Origin: Desulfobacteria bacterium
GTDB lineage: Bacteria > Desulfobacterota > Desulfobacteria > Desulfobacterales > C00003060
NCBI GenBank assembly: GCA_030145035.1
Contig: JAQYWL010000279.1
Span: forward strand, 1 to 6,447
Reading direction: 5' to 3'
Length of the DNA stretch: 6,447 nt
Positions 1-4,953 of this stretch are shown here, one piece after another. The translations under genes were made by a program, and so were the position numbers. The first letter of the stretch is position 1, and every line of letters begins with the position of its first letter. Below the pieces are notes generated by a model, which did not search any database, had not been told where the DNA came from, and saw only the letters and a program-made list of their open reading frames with translations.

Positions 1-905
1 ACAGCATTGCCTTCAAGGGGGAGGGTTTGGGTGGGGGGCTGAAATCTGGGAAAATGATGGGACTTGAAGTCAAGTTCTAAGTTGCAGCGATTGCCGATTT
101 CAAGCGACTGCTCTATGGCGCCCGGATAGTCGTTAAAATCGAGCTTCATTTGTTCCGGAGACTTGAAATAAAGCTGATCGGTCTGGAACTTCAGACGCTT
201 TGTTTCCTGGACGGGTTTGCCGGTCTGGATGCACAGCAGGACATCGTGGGCACGGGCATCCTCTGGATCCAAATAGTGGCAATCATTAGTGGCCACCAGG
301 GGGATAGAAAGTGCTTTACTCATTTCCAGCAGCGCCTGGTTGACGATCTCCTGGGCCTGAATACCATTGTTTTGGACCTCCAAATAGAAATTGCCCTCAC
401 CGAACATGGCCTCATAGGTGCGCGCAACCTCGGCAGCCTTATCCAGGCGACCTGCTTGTATCAAACGCGGGATCTCACCGTGGAGGCAACCACTCAGGGC
501 GATTAAGCCCTTGCTGCAATCGGCAAGAATTGCTTTGTCCGCTCGGGGCTTGTAGTAGAACCCCTCCAAATAAGCTGCAGTAACCAGTCGACAAAGATTC
601 TGGTATCCTTCTTTGTTTTTCGCCAACAGTACGAGGTGGAACAACCCCCCTTTGCCACCAGGAGTCTTATCAAACCGGCTCCCGGGGGCTACGTAGAGCT
701 CGCATCCGATTATTGGCTTGATACCAGCCTTGTATGCCTTTTCATAAAACTCGATCACACCATACATCGTGCCGTGATCAGTGATGGCTACAGAGATCAT
801 CTGGTAGGAGGCAGCCCGCTTCAGAAGAGGATCGATGCGGATTGCCCCATCAAGGAGGCTGTACTGTGTGTGGACATGGAGGTGGACAAAATCAGCGGAG
901 GGCAT
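1..905 (-). CDS. dnaE: DNA polymerase III alpha subunit, N-terminal part (3' end beyond window)
   Basis: Replicative polymerase catalytic subunit, of which 301 residues of roughly 1150 are visible. They comprise the N-terminal PHP domain and the start of the linker toward the palm; the polymerase Asp residues lie outside the window. The start MPSADFVHLHVHTQYSLLDG is typical of DnaE. Metal-site residues of an intact PHP domain can be read: H10 and H12 (HLHVH), D19 (LLDG), D43-H44 (ITDHG), E69 (GCEL), H90, C140 (SGCLHGE), and D208 with H210 (NDCHY). E. coli DnaE has lost several of these, so this protein may keep PHP-dependent 3'-5' exonuclease activity (inference). The ATG at 905-903 is the only plausible start: the frame has no ATG, GTG or TTG between it and the in-frame TAA at 977-975, which is also the guaB stop. 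No strong Shine-Dalgarno is visible. The 69-bp gap after guaB has no clear promoter or terminator, so co-transcription with guaB is likely. Confidence 0.96.
   Translation of the reverse strand, partial: MPSADFVHLHVHTQYSLLDGAIRIDPLLKRAASYQMISVAITDHGTMYGVIEFYEKAYKAGIKPIIGCELYVAPGSRFDKTPGGKGGLFHLVLLAKNKEGYQNLCRLVTAAYLEGFYYKPRADKAILADCSKGLIALSGCLHGEIPRLIQAGRLDKAAEVARTYEAMFGEGNFYLEVQNNGIQAQEIVNQALLEMSKALSIPLVATNDCHYLDPEDARAHDVLLCIQTGKPVQETKRLKFQTDQLYFKSPEQMKLDFNDYPGAIEQSLEIGNRCNLELDFKSHHFPRFQPPTQTLPLEGNA
17..38 (+). other. G-quadruplex-forming motif inside dnaE
   Basis: Four G-runs of 5, 3, 3 and 6 bases are separated by loops of 1, 3 and 1 bases on the plus strand, which is the template strand of dnaE. 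This meets the usual four-run definition with very short loops, which favour stable folding. On the coding strand the same bases are C-runs encoding roughly Q-P-P-T-Q-T-L-P-L. The pattern is read directly; folding in the cell is inference. Confidence 0.6.
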
Positions 906-974
906 TATTCGTACCCGTTCATGGTCTTTTTTGTTGTGTTGTAGGGTTTGTGATACTCCAGCACTCCATGAAGG

Positions 975-2438
975 TTATTCTAACCGATAATTAGGAGCTT
1001 CTTTTGTAATGATTACGTCATGTACGTGGCTCTCGCGCAAGCCGGATGCAGTAATACGAACAAATCGCGCATTTTGACGCAATTCCCGAATGCTCCGGCA
1101 ACCAACATAACCCATGCCTGCTCTCAGACCACCAATAAGCTGGAACACGCACCCGGAGAGCGACCCTTTGTAGGGAACCCGCCCTACGATTCCTTCAGGA
1201 ACAAGCTTGGTCTCCTCGGCAAGATCTTCTTGATAGTATCTATCTTTGGCTCCCTTTTTCATTGCTTCCAAAGACCCCATGCCTCGATACACCTTATAGC
1301 TTCGACCTTGAAATATGATGGTCTCCCCCGGACTTTCCTCGGTACCGGCAAAAAGGCTCCCGATCATCACCGCATGGGCGCCTACAGCGATCGCCTTGGT
1401 TATGTCGCCTGAGAACTTGATGCCGCCATCGGCAATCAGAGGGATGCCGGTTTTCTCACTGACAGGTCTGCAATTCATGATAGCGGTAACCTGGGGGACT
1501 CCAACCCCGGCAATGATACGTGTGGTACAAATAGAGCCTGGCCCAATACCTATTTTTACCCCGTCAGCGCCTGCCCTGATCAGGGCCTCGACCCCTTCCG
1601 GGGTGGCCGCATTACCTGCAATCAACTCGATACCCTCGAAGGTGCCTTTCAACTGTTCAACAGCCCTTAACACACCAAGGCTGTAACCATGAGAGGTGTC
1701 GATCACAATCACATCAGCACCAGCCCTAAGAAGGGCCTCTGCGCGCTCTTGCATGTCGGAGCCTATTCCAACTGCAGCACCAACCCGGAGCCTACCCAGA
1801 TGGTCCTTGCAGGCGTTGGGATATTTTTTGATCTTCTCTATGTCCTTAATGGTAATGAGTCCTTTTAGATAACCCTTGTCGTCTACTACCAGGAGTTTTT
1901 CGATTCGGTGTTCGTGCAGCAGCTTTTTGGACTCCTCAAGTGTAATCCCCTCGGATACTGTGACCAAGTTGTCCTTGGTCATGACCTCAGAGACCTTCTT
2001 GCTCAGATCTGTTTCAAACCGAAGATCCCTGTTGGTTACAATCCCGACCAACTGCTCATCCTTAACGACTGGGACGCCTGAGATGCGATACCTCTCCATG
2101 AGTGCGAGCACCTCATGGATATGCCTTTCAGGATCAATGGTCAAGGGATCCACAATCATGCCACTCTCAGACTTCTTGACCTTGTCCACCTCCTGAGCCT
2201 GGCTCTTTATGCTCATATTTCGGTGAATGATGCCCATTCCCCCTTCCCTGGCCAAACTGATGGAGGCCCGAGCCTCTGTCACCGTATCCATGGCTGCACT
2301 TATGATGGGAATGTTGAGAGAAATTCTCGGGGTCAGGCGGGTTTGTACATCCACATTGCGTGGCAACACCTCCGAATAGGCGGGAACAAGTGAAATATCA
2401 TCAAATGTCAAACCTTCCTCTTGGATGGACTGTGACAT
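975..2438 (-). CDS. guaB: Inosine-5'-monophosphate dehydrogenase
   Basis: Converts IMP to XMP with NAD+, the first committed step of guanine nucleotide synthesis, in the cytosol. At 487 residues it has the usual bacterial length and is complete. The N-terminal barrel strand reads LTFDDISLVPAYSEVLP. Two CBS domains are inserted at about residues 95-145 and 153-205. The barrel resumes with D248 in IDTSHG (NAD-binding region), GxGPGSICTT carrying the catalytic Cys304, the IMP-phosphate loop region ADGGI (336-340) and MIGSLFAGTEE. The mobile flap EGIVGRVPYKG supplies the catalytic Arg420 and its Tyr423 partner. The C-terminal GGLRAGMGYVG is canonical. The ATG at 2438 is supported by an AGGAG Shine-Dalgarno seven bases upstream and by the family-typical N-terminus. 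It is the first gene of a likely guaB-dnaE unit and is divergent from the YciO gene. The CBS domains suggest adenine/guanine nucleotide control, as in the family. Confidence 0.98.
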   Translation of the reverse strand: MSQSIQEEGLTFDDISLVPAYSEVLPRNVDVQTRLTPRISLNIPIISAAMDTVTEARASISLAREGGMGIIHRNMSIKSQAQEVDKVKKSESGMIVDPLTIDPERHIHEVLALMERYRISGVPVVKDEQLVGIVTNRDLRFETDLSKKVSEVMTKDNLVTVSEGITLEESKKLLHEHRIEKLLVVDDKGYLKGLITIKDIEKIKKYPNACKDHLGRLRVGAAVGIGSDMQERAEALLRAGADVIVIDTSHGYSLGVLRAVEQLKGTFEGIELIAGNAATPEGVEALIRAGADGVKIGIGPGSICTTRIIAGVGVPQVTAIMNCRPVSEKTGIPLIADGGIKFSGDITKAIAVGAHAVMIGSLFAGTEESPGETIIFQGRSYKVYRGMGSLEAMKKGAKDRYYQEDLAEETKLVPEGIVGRVPYKGSLSGCVFQLIGGLRAGMGYVGCRSIRELRQNARFVRITASGLRESHVHDVIITKEAPNYRLE

Positions 2439-2444
2439 GCCCTT

Positions 2445-2449
2445 CTCCT
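2445..2449 (-). promoter_or_regulatory. guaB Shine-Dalgarno
   Basis: AGGAG lies on the minus strand with six bases between it and the guaB ATG. It is the clearest ribosome binding site on the minus strand in this window and fixes the guaB start. Confidence 0.8.
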
Positions 2450-2471
2450 GTATTTCTTTTTAGAATTTGAG

Positions 2472-2500
2472 TGAATACCAGATGGACTTGCACTTGGCAA
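2472..2500 (-). promoter_or_regulatory. Candidate sigma-70 promoter for guaB
   Basis: On the minus strand, TTGCCA (2500-2495, 5/6 to the -35 consensus) is followed after 17 bp by TATTCA (2477-2472, 3/6 to the -10 consensus) with an upstream TGG that makes a TGn extended -10. Transcription would begin near 2465, giving a leader of about 27 nt that contains the AGGAG. The -10 is weak. If this promoter is used, the octamer inverted repeat lies upstream of it and is not transcribed with guaB. Confidence 0.35.
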
Positions 2501-2526
2501 CAACTTAGTTCGCTTCGCTCACAATT

Positions 2527-2627
2527 GGAATAATGGAATGCTGGAATGCTGGAATATTGGGTCTTAAAGGATTTTGGCCTTTTTATGTCTTTTACACTAT
2601 TCCAATATTCCACCATTCCATCATTCC
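2527..2627. repeat. Inverted repeat with arms made of 8-bp tandem words
   Basis: The left arm (2527-2558) is four contiguous octamers: GGAATAAT, GGAATGCT, GGAATGCT, GGAATATT. The right arm (2596-2627), read on the minus strand, is GGAATGAT, GGAATGGT, GGAATATT, GGAATAGT. The arms are complementary at 27 of 32 positions in simple register and can also pair in shifted registers, for example the GGAATATT words with each other. A 37-nt AT-rich spacer lies between them. The structure sits between guaB and the divergent YciO gene and encodes nothing convincing. It could be a MITE-like or REP-like interspersed repeat, a cruciform, or an RNA hairpin if transcribed. Copy number elsewhere in the genome cannot be seen from here. 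Confidence 0.8.
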
Positions 2628-2661
2628 CTTCTTGGGTTTGCAATCAAGCAAATAAATAAAG

Positions 2662-2670
2662 TGCTATAAT
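2662..2670 (+). promoter_or_regulatory. Candidate extended -10 promoter (distal) for the YciO gene
   Basis: TGCTATAAT is a perfect TGn-TATAAT extended -10. No good -35 lies 16-18 bp upstream, which extended -10 promoters can tolerate. It lies in an AT-rich stretch (about 2640-2700) just after the octamer repeat. Transcription would begin near 2677, about 165 nt before the YciO start. Confidence 0.4.
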
Positions 2671-2728
2671 TTTAATATGTTGTAAAATTTCCAAGATGTA
2701 TCTATTGTGATGGGCGGAATCGATTGCC

Positions 2729-2757
2729 TTGACAAGAAGAGCTCAGGAAACTATAGA
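2729..2757 (+). promoter_or_regulatory. Candidate sigma-70 promoter (proximal) for the YciO gene
   Basis: A perfect TTGACA -35 (2729-2734) is followed after exactly 17 bp by TATAGA (2752-2757, 4/6 to TATAAT). Transcription would begin near 2764, leaving a leader of about 79 nt. This is the best promoter match in the window and is correctly oriented for the YciO gene. No operator or riboswitch fold is evident in the leader. Confidence 0.6.
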
Positions 2758-2842
2758 AAATGATGCGTTGGAGTGCCTACAATCTATCGAAACATTCGCC
2801 TAACTCCTATTAACAAACAGGTAATGCACCCATAGGAAAGCC

Positions 2843-3451
2843 ATGCTAATAAACATCAACCCCGAGAATCCGCAACCCCGTCTGATTCCAAAAGTTGCAG
2901 AGGCACTGAAAGACGGGGCGACCATTGCCTACCCCACAGATACCTATTATGGCATAGGCTGTGACATCATGCACAGGAAGGCCATTGGCAAGATCTATCG
3001 CCTGAAACAGAGAAGCCAGAAAAAACCTTTCAGTTTCATTTGCTCCGACCTTAAGAATATCAGTCAATACGCAAAGGTTTCCAATTATGCGTACAAGACC
3101 ATGAAAAGGCTCCTTCCTGGTCCTTATACATTTGTCCTGGAAGGTTCCAAGCTTGTTCCAAAGATGATGCGGACAGCACAGAAAACAGCCGGTATTCGGG
3201 TACCGGATCACCCCATCTGCCTAGCCCTGGTCAAACAACTCGGCCGCCCCATTATATCTACGAGTGCCACCCTTTCTGATGGTGAAATCCTGTCCGACCC
3301 ATCTGCGATTTTCGACGCCCTTGGAACTCAAATCGATATTGTCATAGACGGTGGGCCAGTGCCAGGACGGCCTTCAAGCGTGGTTTCTCTTATTGGGGAT
3401 ATGCCTGAGGTAATCCGGGTGGGACTGGGGGACGTGACTATTTTTGAATAA
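2843..3451 (+). CDS. yciO: Sua5/YciO/YrdC-family protein, YciO subgroup
   Basis: A 202-residue cytosolic protein of the fold that makes threonylcarbamoyl-AMP for tRNA t6A37 synthesis. The motifs are YPTDTYYGIGCD (30-41), K55-x-R57 followed by KPFSF, PGPYTFVL (92-99), IRVPDHP (118-124), STSAT (139-143) and a C-terminal IDGGPVPGRPSSVVSL. The length, the N-terminus with P-x-N-P-Q-x-R-L-I, and the ending VGLGDV resemble E. coli YciO (about 206 aa) more than TsaC/YrdC. The Ser-x-Asn of TsaC enzymes reads S141-A142-T143 here, so the final Asn of the KRSxN signature is missing, as in E. coli YciO. Threonylcarbamoyl-AMP synthase activity is therefore possible but not assured, and a separate tsaC gene may exist elsewhere. 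AGGA at 2834-2837, five bases before the ATG, fixes the start. Two candidate promoters lie upstream. The 3' end overlaps the opposing IHF-like gene by 14 bp, and no terminator is visible. Confidence 0.92.
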   Translation: MLININPENPQPRLIPKVAEALKDGATIAYPTDTYYGIGCDIMHRKAIGKIYRLKQRSQKKPFSFICSDLKNISQYAKVSNYAYKTMKRLLPGPYTFVLEGSKLVPKMMRTAQKTAGIRVPDHPICLALVKQLGRPIISTSATLSDGEILSDPSAIFDALGTQIDIVIDGGPVPGRPSSVVSLIGDMPEVIRVGLGDVTIFE

Positions 3452-3740
3452 GGATAGAAGTGAACTTATTTATCCGTTTGCTTAGACTCTCAGCCGGCCT
3501 AAAGTGGACCACCCAACGCTTGGGCATGTATACGGCAGTCTTTGTCTTAGGATTTCTCCCCTTTGCCGGTTCGCGCTTCCTTATCTTGAAGCGCCCCACG
3601 CCTCGCAGGTCAATTGTCTTACCCCGCATGAGGGCTTGTGCCATGCTTTCAAAAAGGGTATCCACAACGCTCAACATGTCCTGCTTGCTAATACCCGGAA
3701 ATGCCTTTACCAAGGAATTCGTCAAGTCCTGTTTAACCAT
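3438..3740 (-). CDS. ihfB: HU/IHF-family DNA-binding protein, probably integration host factor beta
   Basis: A 100-residue DNA-bending nucleoid protein that acts as a homo- or heterodimer. The HU/IHF body is helical to about residue 40, then comes the signature IDLRGVGRFKIRKREPAKGRNPKTK (43-67) with the arm proline P64, then MPKRWVVHF and the C-terminal helix AESLSKRIN. The GRNPKTK arm and the position downstream of rpsA, where E. coli ihfB also lies, favour IHF beta over HU, but HU cannot be excluded. The usual FKxGK reads FRPAE here. A tail of nine residues (KFTSILIQK) extends beyond the normal end, and its codons overlap the end of the convergent YciO gene. The ATG at 3740 overlaps the sppA stop region by 8 bp, which implies translational coupling. 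A G-rich stretch (GGGGC) upstream is only a weak Shine-Dalgarno. Confidence 0.92.
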   Translation of the reverse strand: MVKQDLTNSLVKAFPGISKQDMLSVVDTLFESMAQALMRGKTIDLRGVGRFKIRKREPAKGRNPKTKTAVYMPKRWVVHFRPAESLSKRINKFTSILIQK

Positions 3741-4647
3741 TGTCTATGCCCCGGCCCGGCATATATAGATATCCGCAATGAAGCGCGGCGCTTGTTATCC
3801 TGTCCAGCGCCCCTGCCAGCTTGGAACCCAAAATGTATTCAAGGGCAGAAAACTTCTTTTTCTCACCATAAACGACCGACGGCTCCCCTTTGATACCACC
3901 CAGTTTGGCCGCAAGTGCAATCGCATCCTCCATGTTACCAAGGCTGTCCAGCAAGCCGAGTTTTTGCGCCCGTTGCCCGGAGAATATCCGACCGTCTGCA
4001 ATGGTCCGAACCGTTTCCTCAGACATTTTTCTCCCCTCAGCCACCGCTGTCACAAACTGTTGGTGCACATTGTCAACAAAGTCCTCCAATAGCCTCCTCT
4101 CTTCGGGCGTCATCTTGCGCAATGGGGAGCCCGTGTCCTTGTAATCGCCACTCTTTATGACAACAGCCGAAATCCCAATTTTCTCAAACAACTCCTCCAT
4201 ATTAGCAAATTCCATAACCACCCCGATGCTACCCGTAATAGTGCCGGGATTCGCCATGATGTGATCAGCCGCCGCACCCACATAGTACCCGCCTGAGGCG
4301 GCTATGGCACCCATAGAGGCAACTACCTTTTTGAGCCGCGTCGTCTTCTTTACCGCTGCATAAATTTCTTGGGACGGCCCAACCCCACCCCCGGGTGAAT
4401 CGATCCTCAAGACAATAGCCTTAACGTCCTTATTTTTGCGGAATCTCTTGAGCTGCAAAATAACAGACTTGGGATCAGCGATAATCCCCTTAATCTCCAC
4501 AACTCCAACCTTTTCACCAAACTCGAAGGCAGAGTCCCTCTTGCCAAGAAAAAAAAGGGCCGCCACGCTGATGATCACGACTGCCCCAATAGCGCAGACA
4601 ACCAACAAGGAAAACAAAATGGGGTGTCTTCTGACAAACATGGTCAT
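3733..4647 (-). CDS. sppA: Signal peptide peptidase SppA, short (36K) type
   Basis: A membrane-anchored serine protease of the ClpP/crotonase fold that degrades cleaved signal peptides; in Gram-negatives its active site faces the periplasm. It has 304 residues, the single-domain form rather than the tandem-domain E. coli protein. A short basic N-terminus (FVRRH) is followed by one transmembrane segment, about 10-34. The protease domain has VGVVEIKGII, IVLRIDSPGGGV (78-89, oxyanion region) and AIAASGGYYV with nucleophile Ser118. GTITGSIGV follows, then SGDYKDTGSP with general base Lys170. The Ser-Lys spacing of 52 equals that of B. subtilis SppA (S147/K199). The ATG at 4647 is preceded directly by an in-frame TAG, so it is the first possible start; a second ATG lies two codons on. 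No Shine-Dalgarno is visible and a repeat element begins about 14 bp upstream. It overlaps the IHF-like gene by 8 bp. Confidence 0.95.
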   Translation of the reverse strand: MTMFVRRHPILFSLLVVCAIGAVVIISVAALFFLGKRDSAFEFGEKVGVVEIKGIIADPKSVILQLKRFRKNKDVKAIVLRIDSPGGGVGPSQEIYAAVKKTTRLKKVVASMGAIAASGGYYVGAAADHIMANPGTITGSIGVVMEFANMEELFEKIGISAVVIKSGDYKDTGSPLRKMTPEERRLLEDFVDNVHQQFVTAVAEGRKMSEETVRTIADGRIFSGQRAQKLGLLDSLGNMEDAIALAAKLGGIKGEPSVVYGEKKKFSALEYILGSKLAGALDRITSAALHCGYLYMPGRGIDNG

Positions 4648-4661
4648 CTATCAAATGCGGA

Positions 4662-4916
4662 GTGCCTAAAGTGAACTAAAGTGAGCTAAAATGCCTAAAG
4701 TCAATAAAACCAATCTCAAAAAAGTTTCTTCAAATCCCGCCCGACTTCGCCTGGACCTGCCCACCAGTGGCAGGCTTTGGCACGTGGACGAAGTCCTGGC
4801 GGGCGGGCCTCAACTTTAGCTCACCCTGGCCCAGACCTGGCTCATAGTGATAATAGGCTGATCGGGGTACGTAGCGCCATGGCGGGCTTTAGACACTTTA
4901 GGCACTTTAGCTCACT
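4662..4916. repeat. Inverted repeat element of 9-10-bp words filling the rpsA-sppA gap
   Basis: The left arm holds GTGCCTAAA (4662), GTGAACTAAA (4671), GTGAGCTAAA (4681) and ATGCCTAAA (4691). The right arm holds TTTAGACAC (4888), TTTAGGCAC (4897) and TTTAGCTCAC (4906), the same words on the other strand. Positions 4680-4700 and 4896-4916 are reverse complements at 20 of 21 positions. Another TTTAGCTCAC sits at 4815-4824, in the right-arm orientation. Between the arms are a GC-rich hairpin and a 10-bp palindrome (CGCCATGGCG, 4875-4884). There is no coding sequence. It resembles a non-autonomous interspersed repeat or a composite RNA hairpin downstream of rpsA. Confidence 0.8.
4736..4807 (-). 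other. GC-rich hairpin, possible attenuator between rpsA and sppA
   Basis: CCCGCCCGACTTCG (4736-4749) pairs with CGAAGT (4789-4794) and CGGGCGGG (4800-4807), with a CCTGG bulge on the right side. An inner hairpin CCTGCC (4756-4761)/GGCAGG (4769-4774) has a 7-nt loop. In the minus-strand transcript the stem is followed after 12 nt by six U residues (4723-4718). That spacing is too long for a canonical intrinsic terminator, so partial attenuation, a processing site or a repeat-borne fold are more likely. Confidence 0.45.
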
Positions 4917-4925
4917 TCTCCACGG

Positions 4926-4953
4926 TCAATCTTCAATCGTGAATCATCAATCG
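4926..4953. repeat. 7-bp tandem array containing the rpsA stop codon
   Basis: Four contiguous heptamers on the plus strand: TCAATCT, TCAATCG, TGAATCA, TCAATCG. On the coding strand the first one met, CGATTGA, supplies the last Asp codon and the TGA stop of rpsA, so the array reaches into the reading frame. It ends ten bases before the right arm of the 9-10-bp-word element. Confidence 0.7.

Noticed and set aside
3..58. The P-P-T-Q-T-L-P-L-E-G stretch of DnaE as an inserted, translated repeat.
   Set aside because: It lines up in length with the ordinary PHP-to-palm linker (P-x-G-E-T-L-x-x-Y type), so no insertion is needed. The G-rich strand pattern was kept as a separate observation.
906..974. 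A terminator, promoter or small gene between guaB and dnaE.
   Set aside because: These 69 bases show no convincing hairpin with a T-run, no -35/-10 pair and no start codon in the dnaE frame.
2401..2643. An 80-residue minus-strand reading frame starting in the octamer repeat and running into the guaB 5' end.
   Set aside because: It overlaps the well-supported guaB start in another frame, its N-terminal half is translated repeat, and it has no ribosome site or recognisable domain.
2439..2842. A guanine, purine or other riboswitch in the guaB or YciO leader.
   Set aside because: Nothing resembling a conserved riboswitch core can be read. The only strong fold is the octamer inverted repeat.
3460..3893. 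Plus-strand reading frames of 100-130 residues opposite the IHF-like gene and sppA.
   Set aside because: They are antisense shadows of well-supported genes, with no family motifs and no ribosome sites.
4675..4704. A minus-strand promoter inside the left repeat arm: TTGACT, 18 bp, TTTAGT, which would start about 20 nt before sppA.
   Set aside because: The -10 is only 4/6 and consists of repeated words that also occur elsewhere in the element, so a chance match is likely. It is worth remembering only if 5'-end data show a start near 4668.
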